Below are positions 35,301 through 47,616 of a stretch of 64,000 nucleotides of DNA, in pieces. A program made the translations under genes and the position numbers. Below the pieces are notes generated by a model. The model made no database searches. It was given only the letters and a program-made list of their open reading frames with translations, and had not been told where the DNA came from. The stretch comes from Podocnemis expansa. Taxonomy: Eukaryota; Chordata; Testudines; Podocnemididae. How positions within the stretch are numbered: position 1 is the first letter of the stretch; each line of letters starts with the position of its first letter. The DNA lies in NCBI GenBank assembly GCA_007922195.1, contig ML681981.1, positions 9,861,369 to 9,925,368 of the forward strand, given 5' to 3'.

Positions 35301-35994
35301 CAGCAATGAACAAAACTGTTCAGTTCTGTATCAGCCCACATATAGCATCTGTAAATCAAGTGGCAGTTTCTTATCAGTATAGTTTATGACTGAGGTTGAG
35401 GTACATTTGTCTATTTTTAAAGCATAATTTTTGAGTGGCCAATCCAAGATATCCTTCTTAGATTATATCAAACTAATGATTTTCACTTAACAAGAAACTT
35501 TCTTGCCTGAAATCAACTAGGGATAAGGCATTAAGAATTTGACTTTAACTAATGATTCTTTGAGCATATTCAAGTAGCATTTCAGTTGTCTGATAAGAAA
35601 AATGACCTGGTTTATTCCAGCATTATAAGAAAATATATCACAAGTGACTGTCTCAAAAGGAATGAGTATAAGGAAAAGATGGTCCCTAATGTCCATTCTT
35701 GATATGCTTGCTTTACCTCTGCTGAAGCCAAGAGCAAACACTGCACACTGTTGCATTTTGCCTATTACCACTGTAGCATGTAGAAAATAGAATTTTGTTA
35801 TACAGCTAAGTTTAGCAGCTTAGTTGGCTTGCCAACGTGTTTTCTCACTGAAACATTCAATACATTCAAATTAGGTGGAGAGGATAAAACAAATGACCAT
35901 TTTCTTGACATTGGCAAACATATGTTGCACTGGCTATAAGACTCAACCATTATTGTTTTCACTATTGTTGTAGTCATGTTGTTCCCAGGATAGG
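32400..35994. other. AT-rich non-coding stretch
   Basis: I see no gene. A TATATATGT-type run lies at 33261-33300. Sequence near 33870-33945 (CCACTTCAGTGGAGCCAAAATTTCACC) resembles a common reptile/avian repeat, but no boundary could be set. Confidence 0.5.
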
Positions 35995-35995
35995 A

Positions 35996-36175
35996 AAGAG
36001 ACAAGGTGGATCAGGTAATACCTTTTATTGGACCAACTTCTGTTAGTGAACGAGACACACATTTGAGCTTCACAGAACTATTCTTCAGGTCACCTGAAGA
36101 ACTCTGTGGGGCTCAAAAGCTTTTCTTTTACCAACAGAAGTTGATCCATTAAAAGATATTGTCTTTCTCTTATAA
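35996..36175. mobile_element. Palindromic PLE-like unit, second family
   Basis: The left arm (- sense) runs GACAAGGTGGATCAGGTAATACC...TTCTTCAGGT and the right arm (+ sense) runs ACCTGAAGAACTCTGTGG...AACAGAAGTTGATCC...AAGATATTG. They meet at CTTCAGGTCACCTGAAG (36084-36100), so the two CTGAAGA boxes (- strand 36088-36082, + strand 36094-36100) face each other five bases apart. The second boxes are mutated (CAAAT, CAAAA). It shows the same junction logic as the main-family palindromic units, in an unrelated sequence family. Confidence 0.75.
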
Positions 36176-36179
36176 AAAT

Positions 36180-38519
36180 CAAAGTTTAGTATTGGTAAGT
36201 GCAAACAATGAAAAAAAATGACCACTCTTAATGACATTAAAACTTTAACTTCATTATCAGACAAAATAAATTTACCCTTTAATCCTATTGAAACATTCCA
36301 TTCCAAGAACATGACAGTCAGTAGTTTCAAAAGACTACAACCTGAAAAACTATGCACCAACTAAGAGATATTTGTGACTCTTTTGATGTGCTTTCTTTGC
36401 AAGTTGTGTGTATGTGAATATTCGTTCTCAAGAACATTTGCAGAAAAATAGTTTTATTTGAGCTGGAAGTGCTCAGTGGCCATCTACAAAACTCTTTGTG
36501 GACTTGAGTTATCAAACAAAAAGCGTTAAAAATACCATGTGATTTAGGTTACCAACCACTTAGCACAATTAGTAAATTATGAAAGGCAACAACTTAACTA
36601 CAACTGCAATGGGAATAGGTCCTATAAGCAACATACCTTGAAACAGAATAGTTTCAACCAGTGGTTGAATGGTTGTAATAATGAATATAAATAAAACTTG
36701 AAACCTGCTCAGAGACAATTCACAGATGGAAAAAGGAGTTAAATAAATCTAATAATTGGTCTGCTGTAAGTACTTTCCCAAATTCTAGTCTTTGGTTTAG
36801 CTATAGTGAGAAATATTTGCATGATAGCAAAGTACAGCATTTTTCAACATACATTTTCATGTTACTGTGAGCCAATGTCGAGGAATCCAATACAAGAAAA
36901 AAATATTATTCTTACAATTTCTTCTCGATGTTTAGATTAGCTCCATAGATTTTTGGACAGTTTGGAGTGCATTTGTGTTTCATGATTATTGTATCACTCT
37001 TAATATCATGCAGTGTCACAAAGTTGCAAGGAGCATACTGGGATAAAAGAACAAGAACCAGCAGCTACTGTAAATATATTCCTCTTTATCAGTTTTAACA
37101 CAGAGAATTCAATCTTCCATCTTAAAAGGCATTTTCAAAATAAAAAATGATCAGTCCCTTGCTTTTCAAAGTGCTACTTCCCTTCAGGAGTTGGAGGATG
37201 TGGGAGTTTCAGCATGTGCTTTGGAAGTGTTGGGGAGCCACTGTTTTTTTTTAATAGGCATATCATCCTTTCATTACTTGCAAGAACAGTAAGTCCAGAA
37301 ATACCTTAACTGTAATTTTTCCAGCACCTATCACTATATACCTCGAGTGTGTAAAAGAATATTAGAATACAGTAGCAAATGAAAATCAATCAAATCACAT
37401 CTTATTAAACTCTCTTGATTTACTGAGTTGTATCTTAAAGAAACTGTAGAATAATTTGCAATTATTTATTATACACCCACTGTTGTAAAGTGATCCTTAC
37501 TATAATATATTTGTTTTCATGTTTTGGTCATCCTTTGATTTTACTTTTTTCCTGTTTGGGGCTGCTTTTAATATCTTAACCTCCAAATGGTAGTGGTAGA
37601 TTTCCAACTTTTCTTCAATGTGTTAAATCCCCATTGTGTTAAATCTGCAGTATTACAAGGTGCATGAATGATGATTTGACATTTTGGAATAAGGAAGATT
37701 TTATTTTGCAGGTAATGTTAGCCTGCTATTAGGTAAAGTTCTTTAAGCATCGTATGGCAAAATGTATATACCTGTCCTATCAATGGAAGAGGAATGCTAT
37801 TTGGTGTTCATCTAAGGAAAGGACTGACTACGAGGTTTTATGAGGCAGATAGGTCCTTGGTTCTAGGGAGGGACACAATACCTAGAACTTGGGCTACTTG
37901 CCTTTTGGCATGTAGAATGTTATAAGGCAAGCAACTCTAACTTAAATCTGCTTTGAACTCTTGTAGTAGTTATAATGTATCCCCTGAAAACCTAGTGACA
38001 TTTCTTCTGAGTCACGTCATCCAGGGATTTAGAATGAAACTCGTTAGTGTCTGCAATTGTCTCATGCTTTGTTCTGCCAATGTTAGCTGCACCCCAGTGA
38101 TCTCACCAAGGCTGCCTCATGCCTTTTCATTATACACTGGTTTGTTGTTAAACATTAGAGACAATATACCAGGTGGTCACTGCTCCACAAATTCTATCAG
38201 CATTTCCTCTGGCTCATCATTAGATAAATTGAAATTCTAATGTTTATTCTTAGTTAGGCCTTCAGCACTTCAATTAATATAGTTTTAGTTTTGTGTACAG
38301 TGTCTGTTTGAAAAGTTGTATAGCCCTTTGTAAACTAAATCCAGCCTGTTCATTTGTTTCCATTTTTGAATATCAGTGTTATCTGTGTTACTTGTTAACT
38401 ACTTTGTCAAATTTTGTATCCAGGTTTATGTAATCCATTGGTTTCTTTTTGCTGTTTAACGTCTTCAAGGATTGTATAATATTCTTTGTTACCCAGTGAA
38501 CCCATTTGAGATTGTGTGT
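36180..38519. other. AT-rich non-coding stretch
   Basis: I see no gene, bounded repeat or RNA feature. A 13-base word (TGTGTTAAATCYC) is duplicated near 37619-37645. Confidence 0.5.
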
Positions 38520-38610
38520 AGAGCCCTGCAGATCAATGGATATCTGTGGGCTATTTCTTGTGGATCCAGATTGGATATGGATCCACATATTTGTATCCAT
38601 TCTGGGCTCT
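38520..38610. mobile_element. Small hAT-like MITE, 91 bp
   Basis: AGAGCCCTGCAGAT at the left and CATTCTGGGCTCT at the right form imperfect terminal inverted repeats. The interior is a near-palindrome of GGATCCAGATTGGATATGGATCC. Flanking 8-mers TTGTGTGT and AAGTGTGT agree at six of eight positions, compatible with a hAT duplication. Confidence 0.6.
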
Positions 38611-39724
38611 AAGTGTGTGCCACCCTTATAACACTCTTCCAGCTATCAGTGGGGTAAGGCTTGCAATGAATTAATTTGTTCCTTGACTTCCTAGTACTTA
38701 CTAGTCATAGTCTCAAACTTTACGATAGACTCCTGAAGATGTTCCTCTCTACTCCCCGCCCCTGTCCGCAACCTTTTCTTTCTTCTCTACTTCACCATGA
38801 GCTTCAGAATGCTGTGGAGGGCAAGGTGGATCCTCTCCGCAGCTCCCATTTTTCTTATTCTGGCTCCCACTGACTAGATATCATTCTTTTTCCTACCACT
38901 GGTAGTCTCATAAATTTTGAGTTGTTTTCTTGTATTTGTTATGGTTGTGCTAAGAACATGGAACCATACAGATAGTGAGAATACACTGAACTGTTGTAGG
39001 ATAGCTGGAATTAACACCAGAAAAATGTATTATTCCATGTTCTCACTTGGTTCAGAAAATTCACAGTCAATATCTTCACCTGACCTACTTCTGGTTAAAC
39101 TGACTGGAAAATTGTAGAGTGGCATGAGTGGAAATTTCAATTTAAATAACTCTTACTTTAAAATAGCCTATCATTGCTTTTGCTTACACAGTTTTATATA
39201 ACACAAGTAGGAAAACTAGGATTTCTGGCACTGATTTAAAGGCTCAGTTTCAAACATGACATGCAGGGTTGTTCTGCCTTTTTTTCTCTTTTTTTTAGTG
39301 TTAAAATATCTTGAAACAATATTGTGATGATACTATATGTGATTGTAATCTTCCTCTTACTGAGTCTGATCATGTCATCAACATTGTAGTGATGAGTGTA
39401 CATTTTTCAAGGAATGCTGCATTTGCTTTAAGCATTGAAGCAATAGCTACCATAACTGATCTGTTTGGTTTGACTGAATTAGATCTCTTGCATTGTTTCT
39501 TCTAACCAGAAAGAAGTAGCCTAATTTACATAGTTTCACAATTGTCTTGGACACTGCTGACTTGGAAGAAATTTTGTTTTCTTGTGTTTACTCATACTAG
39601 AAAGAGAGAGAAATTCATATTAAATTTTGTTATGCTTTAACTAGAGCAGATTTGCCAGAATGAAATCCCTAGACACTGAAATTATTTATGTGTGGAAAAA
39701 ACACCAGACAAAACATATGGAGAA
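38611..39724. other. AT-rich non-coding stretch
   Basis: I see no gene or bounded element. Confidence 0.5.
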
Positions 39725-40179
39725 GTGATGGCACAAGCTTCTTCTTTGAGTGATGTCCCTGTGGGTGCTCCACATTAGGTGTCATCTCGTCCCCACATTG
39801 TTGCATGGAGTGTTCATAGCAGTAGTCATGAGGCAATGTTTGCGCAGAAGCAGTCTTGCAACAGCCTCAGCACGGCTTCAGCACGAGTGTGCCCCTCTCC
39901 CTCAGTTCCTTTGCAACTGTTCTCAGCTGAATGCAGTTTTTCCTCTGTGGTTCCTCTGACTTACAAATCTATAGATTTAGATTAAAAAACTTAGTTTTAG
40001 TCATAGTTTTAGTCCTACTTACCTAGTTTTTCCCCTATAGATTTAATTTTTTTTCTTTTTCTCTCTCCATTTGTTTCTTATGACAAAAAGAGAGAGAGAA
40101 AGAGAAGAAAAAGAAATTATGCGTACTTCTCCAGGCTTTAAGAGATATTATGAAATGTAATAACACAATGCCTGCCTGA

Positions 40180-40345
40180 GATGAGCACTCTCACTGCATC
40201 CGCTGCCTGAGGGAATCTCACATACCCCCAAAATGCAGCCATTGCTCTCATCTCACTGCCAGAGCTCGAAAGGACAGGGAACTTCACCTGAAATTACACC
40301 TCATGGAGAAATCCCTGCATCCTGCCTCCAACCTGGCTCTAGAGT
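40180..40345 (+). pseudogene. DIRS gag zinc-motif region
   Basis: The + frame from 40180 reads DEHSHCIRCL, then a second cysteine pair in CSHCSHLTARARKDRELHLKL. This is the CxxC...CxxC pattern found near the start of DIRS gag proteins in vertebrates. A stop follows soon after the segment EKSLHPASN. Confidence 0.6.
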
Positions 40346-41479
40346 AGAATCTACATCTCAGGGTCATGAATGACAAATGTCCTCGGCCAAGGAGACTACA
40401 ACACCCGGGGGGGGAGGGGTCATTCGCCTCATAAAAAGTCTCTGAAACACATTACCCCAGAGGCTATAGGTTCCTCAGGTAAATCGCATGCTGACAGTTC
40501 TCAGGATTCAAAAACCACCCTAGAAGAGATTAAACCTCACCACAAGCATTCAGCTCATATGGCACTGACTATGCACACAGAGCCTACTAAGGACGGCCAA
40601 TAGCATTGTCCTCGGCACTGCTCAACAGAACAACTCCAAAGACAGCACTGCTCAAGGATGCAGTGCTGACACTAGAAACATGAAAAGATACGGTTCTGCA
40701 TACACCAGACACAGATCCAACAACAGATAAATTGAGTAAATTGGAACCGACCCCACTAAACAAGTCTTCAGCACTGAATCAAATACCATCTTATGCTTCC
40801 ACTCATAAACCACAACCCTTGGTGCCACCAAGAGAAACAGTACCATCACAACTTCCAAGAAAAAGGACTCAAAAAGAACACCATGTATCTTCTCCACATC
40901 TTTCAAACACGCACACACATTCATCCAGTGTCTGCCCTTCTACCCATTCTCCATACTATCATCACAGTGACTTTGAAGAGGCCTGATTCTCTTCTGAGCA
41001 TTCCTCACCAACCAGAACCTTCAAGTATCATAGATATTATATGCCTGTGCATTGCCACAGTCACTACTCACACTACAGACTACTTTCTGTCATCCACACC
41101 CATACTATCACAGAAGCAGGCATGACTGCGACTCACACTCTGTATGCTCTAGATGATATGACAAATTCCACAGCTCCTCTCCCCCAAAGGATCATGGCAG
41201 TTCCCCCATGGGAAGCCATTTGTCTACATCACCTAAACCATCTGAATATGCAGAGTTTATAGCCACAATGATGACTTTTGATGCACAGCCACCATTACAT
41301 GACTCCTTATCTTCCCTGGATGATGCAGTAATCCCCTCCACATGTAGCCCAACAGATGATCCCAAACAATTTAATAACCTTTTTTAAAAGAGTAGCTCAA
41401 GAACTCGATCTTCCACTAGAGGTCACCAAGTCACAGCATAAACTTCTCAAGATTTTACATACAACGGCCTCATCAAAAA

Positions 41480-41975
41480 TAGTCATCCTATGGGGGATGC
41501 ATTAATGGACCCTGCCAATGTGATTGGATGAATCCCAGCTACCATACCTCCTATGAACAAGCATACAGATGGGAAATACTGTATCCCACCCAAGGGAATG
41601 GAATTTCTTTTTGCTCACCCTACAGCTAATTCTCTGGTCATTGATGCAGCAAACCAAAGAAGTAAACAGCCTAATTTTAGATTTAGGCTGCACAACAAAG
41701 ACTGGAAATACGTGGATCTTATGGGTAGAAAAGCCTACTCTTCCTCCATCTTATTGATGAAAGTAGCCAACTACTCAGCACTATTATCTAACTATAACCA
41801 CGCTATGTTTGAAAAACTTTCAAAATTCATACCTGACATCTCTGACAATAAAAGATATCAATGTAAATTGCTAATTAATGAAGGCCGACTAGAAGCCCGT
41901 ACCTCTTTACAGGCGTCCATCAACGTGGTGGACACTGCTTCCAGGACAACAGCTACAGCTGTTGTAATATGCTGA
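41480..41975 (+). pseudogene. DIRS gag C-terminal remnant
   Basis: A 140-codon open stretch (41553-41975) is preceded in another frame by sequence reading MDPANVIG (41502 on). Residues such as KYCIPPKGMEFLFAHP and the later LMGRKAYSSSILLMKVANY with ALLSNYNHAMFEKL fit the conserved C-terminal part of DIRS gag, which ends upstream of the polymerase. The first methionine is internal to the original gene, so it is not a true start. Confidence 0.65.
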
Positions 41976-42517
41976 ACATCTTGGCTCCACACCACAACTC
42001 TTCCTAGAGACCTGCAAAACAAAGTAGAAGACTTATCTTTTGACAAACATCATTTATGCCCTGAAAAAACAAATGAGGTATTTCATTCAGTGAAAGATTC
42101 TAGGGCTACTTTGCATACCTAGGAACATGCACACCCACATTTAAGAAAAGACAGTCACATTTTCAGTCATATCAATGTTGGTATCAACCTCAATATCACT
42201 CCCGCTACCAAGCTAGAGTATGATCAATTACAAAGAGGCAAACAAAAACCTTATAAATGTAAATAGACAACTCAGCCCCCTGCAAACCCACAACCTCCTC
42301 CCCCCAAGTCACAATTCTGATGTATTGGTCGAGGGTCTGAGATCTCCTCACCAAGCTGCAGCATGCCTCCCAAAAATTTAAATTTTGAGTTCCAACTCAA
42401 AAATTTCTAAACCACCTGGTTTAATATCACCTCAGATAAATGGGTACTAGAGATCATTAAATAAGGCTATTCAATTCCATTCATCAGTACCCATCCCTCT
42501 TCAGGGACCCAACTCAC

Positions 42518-43130
42518 ATGCCACTCCTGAAGAACGAAGTCTATCAATTGATAGAGATGGGGGACATTCAACCTATCCCACACCACTTCAAACATTCAGG
42601 TTTTTACTCCCATTATTTTGTGGTACAGAAAAAAACTGGAGGTTGGGGACCAATATTAGACCTAAGACCATTAAATAAATATGTCAGGCAACAGAGATTT
42701 AAAATAGGAGCTCTTAATACAATCATAGCTATACTGCAAAGTGGGGTCTGGTTCTCTGCCCTCGACCTTGAGGATGCATACTTTCATATAACCATCCATC
42801 CCTCCCACAGACACTTCCTGAGATTCACGGATGAGAATCTACATTATCAATAGAAAGTCCTACCTTTCAGCCTTTCCATGGCTCCTCACGTTTTCTCCAA
42901 AGTACTGGCAGTGTGCACCTATGAATGCAAGGAATCACAGTTTATCCATACCTCAACAATTGCCTCGTGGTAGCTCCATCTCAAGGCAATACTATTCATG
43001 CAACTGCTTGTACAACATACCTATTCAAAAACCTAGGCCTCAGACTTAACATAGAAAAGTCCATTTTAACACCAACACAAAAAGATCAAGTTTATCGGAG
43101 CCATCCTGGACTTCATCACAAGCAGAGCAT
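42518..43130 (+). pseudogene. DIRS reverse transcriptase remnant
   Basis: A 111-codon open stretch (42518-42853) carries GFYSHYFVVQKKTGGW and ILDLRPLNKYV (fingers), then WFSALDLEDAYFHITIHPSH, which is motif A with its first catalytic aspartate. After a frameshift the palm continues, LPFSLSMAPHVFSKVL, and motif C reads PYLNNC (about 42943-42960). The usual YLDD aspartates have become NN, so the active site is destroyed. A further shift leads to LGLRLNIEKSILTPTQK near 43030-43085 and RNase H-like sequence. The product would have copied the element RNA into DNA. Confidence 0.8.
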
Positions 43131-43180
43131 GTTTACTGAACCCACGGTGTACAGCATTAACAGACCTCATGGATCTGATG

Positions 43181-44250
43181 TTCTCCTCTGGATTCTCTCC
43201 AGTTTATCTACATCTTTTGCTAAAGTGTGGTGCCCAAAACTGGACATTCCTCTCCATCTGAGGCACTACCAGGGTTGAATAGATTGGAGCAACTACTTCC
43301 CATGTCTTATATACACTGCTCCTGTTAATACACTGCAGGTGATATTAGCCTTTTTCACAACTGCACTGCATTGTTGACTGATATTCCATTAGTGATCCAC
43401 AATATTGCCCAGATCCTTTCCACAGCTCTACCACCTAGCCAGTTATTTTCTATTTTGTAGTTGTTTGTTTGATTTTTTTGTTCCTAAGCAAAGTAGACCC
43501 AAAAAATTTAAGATAAGAAACCATCATGATCATCTAGGCTGACCTTCTGTACATTGCAAGCCACAAAATCTCAACCACCATTCCTGCAACTACCATTCCT
43601 CACCCTAATAACTACTTTGCACTTGTCTTCATTGAGTTTTGTCTTTCGATTTCAGACCAATTCTCCAATTTGTCATGGTTATTTTGAATTCTAATTTTGT
43701 CCTCCAAAGTGCTTGCAGTGCCTCCCAGCTTGAAGTCAACCACAGATTTTATAAGCATACTCTCTACTTCATTATCCAAGTCATTTATGAAAATACTGAA
43801 TAGTTTTGGACCCAGGACAGATCCCTGCAAGACCCGATTAGATACACTCTCCCATTCAGACATATATCACTACTCCATGAGTATGGTCTTTAACCAATGG
43901 TGCACCCATCTTGTAGTAAATTCATCTAGACCTAATTTCCCTAATTTGCTTATGAGACTGTCATGTGGGAGTGCTAAAAGTCTTACTAAAATCAAGATAT
44001 AGCACATCTATTGCTTCCCCCTATCCACTAGACGAGTAACTCTGTCAGGCTGGGGTTTGGCATGATATCTTTTTGATAAATCTATGCTGGCTATCCCTTG
44101 TCACCCTTTTTTCCTCCATGTGCTGACTAAACTGGTCTGATTGCGGGGATTCTCTTTGTTCCTGTTTTTAAAGGTAGGTATTATGTTTGCCCTTCTACAG
44201 TCCTCTGAAACTGCTGTCTTCTGTGAGTTCTTGAAGAAAATTGCTAATGG
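43181..44250 (-). mobile_element. CR1 LINE fragment (CR1-B), - strand
   Basis: Read on the - strand this is the internal part of a CR1 ORF2 around the reverse transcriptase. It begins (44250 side) with the MKLLKT/NIVPIFK-type region, passes through the RT palm, and stops at GGAGAGAATCCAGAGGAGAAC (43181-43205). CR1 copies usually lose 5' sequence, but this one lacks its 3' untranslated end, so the junction with the DIRS element is a later deletion or recombination. Confidence 0.85.
43612..43863 (-). pseudogene. CR1 reverse transcriptase palm remnant
   Basis: An 83-codon open stretch reads VLQGSVLGPKLFSIFINDLD, the PQGSVLGPLLFNIFINDL block of CR1. It then has SVVDFKLGGTASTLEDKIRI, where the catalytic F-A-D-D is replaced by S-V-V-D-F. 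KLENWSEIERQNSMK follows. The first catalytic aspartate of the pair has become valine. Frames on either side are broken. Confidence 0.8.
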
Positions 44251-44544
44251 TTCCTGGGCAACTTAAGTACATCGCCACTTCATCTTTAATAGCAAAACCA
44301 AAAACCACCTCAATTTTTAAATTATACAGTATTGTTACAAGTACTATTTTTATCTAATTAGCACCTTTGTGTATAAAAACAGTAACAGTAAGCTTCTGAG
44401 AAGAATAAATAGCTTACAAGATAACATTTATCTTTTTGAGTGCCAGTTGTAAATAGTGAGTGCCTAAATGAATACCAAAATTAAACATTTAATTTACAGA
44501 TGCTAAAGTGTGAAATGCAATCATTAGTAGAACACAAGTTCCAG
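44251..44544. other. Non-coding stretch
   Basis: AT-rich; nothing recognised. Confidence 0.45.
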
Positions 44545-44690
44545 AGGGGTAGTCATGTTAATCTAGTTCAGCAAAACAAAAAAAACAGTTCTCTGGCACT
44601 TTTAAAGACCATCAGATATATTTATCAATAAATATTTATGTGATAAATAAATTTGTTGGTCTTTAACAGTGCCACAGGCTTCCTTTTTCA
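44545..44690. mobile_element. Palindromic PLE unit lacking the ribozyme
   Basis: The left arm (- sense) runs GTTCCAGAGGGGTAGTCATGTTAATCTAGTTCAGC...TCTGGCACTTTTAAAGACC. The right arm (+ sense) runs GATAAATAAATTTGTTGGTCTTTAACAGTGCCACAGG. The centre (44625-44650) is AT-rich and the hammerhead core is deleted from both arms. The word TCATTAGT occurs on each side (44521, 44689) but does not touch the left end. Confidence 0.7.
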
Positions 44691-45189
44691 TTAGTCGTAT
44701 AGTGTTTTAATGGTGCTAAGACTGATTCTGTTTAGAAATATCTGCATTTATGTATTTTTATGTATGTCTCTTAATCAGAAACTCAAAGATAGTCTTGTAG
44801 CTTATCAAGTGAAGATATGTTTTCCTTGTTTAGAAACATTAGCAATTTTCAAAATGCACATGCTGCTTGAGGCAAGGTGGTGCTATGCAGACTGCTATAA
44901 CGATTCCTTTCTCATTCAAATTGAATATAAAGCCCTCTGTATGACCTTATTGCAGACACCTGTTATCTCTGTTGTGCCTGCCTAGGCATAATTAGTCACT
45001 CTGTTAGTGGCAAGGATTGAATGTTAATTTGTCGTCTAATGCTTGATAGAAGGGTTTTGCATTCTATGTATATTGAACAGAAACTCTTTGTAACATTACA
45101 TTTATGTTTGAAGGCTATAATTATTAGTTCACATTAAGCATAAGTTAGAATAATAGTAAAACATTTCTTTTAATCATAGGATAAGTAAG

Positions 45190-45292
45190 ACAAAAGCTCA
45201 TGCGATAAATAGCTGTATTAGTCTTTAAAATTGCCCCAGAACTCCTTCTTTGTTTTGGTTTGCTGGAATAGACTAACATGGCTGCTCCACTA
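45190..45292 (+). mobile_element. PLE tail fragment, + orientation
   Basis: It starts within the ribozyme region (AAAAGCTCATGCGATAAATAG), continues TATTAGTCTTTAAAATTGCCCCAGAACTCC, and ends at GACTAACATGGCTGCTCCAC. Confidence 0.7.
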
Positions 45293-45299
45293 AGACAAT

Positions 45300-47610
45300 G
45301 TTGAATCCTATGTTGCCAATAAGAAGTTAATGAAATAATATTCAGTAGAATGCTGTAAGTGTACACAACCCTCTCAAAAATCCATAGGAAACCCTGATAT
45401 CACTGGATCTAAAGCACTTACAGAGACATTTTCAGTAGAGAGATGAATATAATCATTTTGTACTGATGATGTTATTGAAATGGAAATTACTAAGGACACA
45501 TCTTCAGATGACATAAATCCATATAGTGGAACTCACTATTTTACTGCAGCTAAGGATCCAGCCTTAAGGATTTAAATTCCATTAATGACTTTACTAAAGA
45601 CCCTTCATATTTAACTCTTTCTAAGAGATTCCCCCTGAAAAATTCCTAACCATAATGGATCAGATTCTTCTCTTTTTTAAGTGTTTCTTATTAATATGAC
45701 TTCAGTGAATCACGCTAAACTTTAAACCAGGGTAACAGAGCAAAACTAGCCCTAAAATTATTATTCTTTATCTTTATTGCAAGTTTATTGCATCAAAAGA
45801 ACCAAATTTTGTTGATCCTTTCTATGGTCACTTGAAGTATGGTTCTTGGAAATGAGACTGTGTGAAAATGGCAGCACTGGGTGGTTCTGTGGTTACTGTC
45901 TCTCAATGCCTTCCATAATAAATATTCTCAGTTCACAAGCAAACAAAGTATTTTTTTTCTAATTACTTACTCCTCATATTTAGACTCTGAGTGCCAACCA
46001 AATCCCCTTCCCCCCCATCCTTCTTCATCATAAACTATAATAAATTCTCTACAGGCCAAATTGGGTCCTCTCATATTTGTGAAACTCCATTGTCTTCAAA
46101 TTGCCTTCCTTGAGTAGTTATTCAGATGTAATTTCTTGGACCTTAATAAACAATTCTGTTCATGCACAAGAAGGAATAGAATCTAGTGCATGCATTCTCT
46201 CAGCTGTGTTAGTTCTCACGAAGTGGCAGTCCTCACGAAGATGCCATTTTTTGCTCATTGATTGTGAGAATGAACCTTCTCTTCTCAGATAAATTTCACT
46301 GTAGATTTGATTAATATGCTGTTCAGAGTAACTGAAGATTAGAAACTCTAATGCCAGAGAACGTTGGAATGGACATTATTGTCCACTAAGATCCTACTCC
46401 CAGTGAGGTCAATGTCAAGGACTAAATTTCAATTGAAATCAGACTGATAATGCAAGCAAGTAATGTAGTGATCTTCAGGCTGATGCATCTAAGGAAAATT
46501 GTTGCTATTGCACAGCACATGTTTGTTGCATTCTTACCAAATCAAGTAATCATCACTATACATTATAGTCTATATTCCTCATTATATAGAAGGATTGAAT
46601 ACTAGAGCATTGCTGTGGGAGTCCTCTATATCACACTAACCTAGTGTTTTACAGGATTAATATTGATCATTGGTTTGTATATGTATTTGCATGTGATGAT
46701 TGTGATATGCTAGTGAGTGGAAAACAGGTGACGACTACTCAAATTTGTTTTGAAAAGTGGATTCTTAAAAGAAAATGTCAGTCATTAAATAGGTAAGCTT
46801 AGCTTCTATTTCAGAGAGTTCTGAGAAAACAATTCTAGTATGAAAATAATATTCTGATTTTCCTACTTATGGGTAACAAAACAGAGAGAAGGTATAGACT
46901 TGATAGAATACAAAACAAGTGATTTCCCTTTTGGATTTTACAGAATATTTTGTTACAATACCAGTAACTATGTTAACACAAAAGAAACACATTTGGAAAT
47001 CTCAAGAGTGTCCATCCTAGTTGTTGTTGTTAAAAATCTACAAAAAGCACCCAAATGCATTGGTAGTTGGCATAGCAGTGTTCACTGTTCAGAAGTGAGA
47101 TGTGTTGTTACAAACGAGATTGACAGAGTTAACTTGATTTTTCCTTGCTAAGCCTTATTAAGCTCTCTATCTTAATAGTACTCACTTAATTAGCTGGAAT
47201 CATAGTTATATCACCTTCAATGGTGGGTATAATTGATGTGAACTGAAGTGAATCTAATAACCTCAATGATCATTCTGTTGTATGAGTAGTTCAGATCTTA
47301 TATGTATACTATATTTATCATCTTCTTGAAGGTTCAGATTAATACACTTTCCGAAAGAATGAATGGGGAAAGTCAAAACATTTTACTTCTCCCTATAGTA
47401 TTTGTACCACAGAGACTGAGAGTAGATATAGGCAAAAGTTTTCCTTTAGCTTTGTACCAGTGTGTGACAGATTACTGGTTTGAGCAGGTATCCCCTTTAC
47501 CTTTAACAAGAAATACCAGTAAAAAACCAAAAAAACTTCTTTAACCTCACATTTTATGGCCATAATCTGATTTCAGTTACAGCACCATAAATTGAGTTAC
47601 TCAACTGATT
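45300..47610. other. AT-rich non-coding stretch
   Basis: I see no gene. The longest frame (46900-47151, 83 codons) has no recognisable family, and no element boundaries were seen. Confidence 0.5.
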
Positions 47611-47616
47611 TAAAGT

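Larger units (their letters stand above)
39725..43180 (+). mobile_element. DIRS-type retrotransposon, 3' truncated
   Basis: The left terminal region (TTTGAGTGATGTCCCTGTGG near 39745, then a leader with CAGTTCCTTTGCAACTGTTCTCAG) precedes a gag-like zone and a reverse transcriptase of the DIRS group, all on the + strand. DIRS elements integrate with a tyrosine recombinase, not an integrase, but that gene, the methyltransferase-like domain and the right terminal repeats are missing. The element stops abruptly at about 43180 against a CR1 fragment. Multiple frameshifts show it is dead. Confidence 0.8.

Noticed and set aside
43181..43460. Separate gene on the + strand
   Set aside because: The + strand sequence is the complement of CR1 ORF2, which reads as reverse transcriptase on the - strand.
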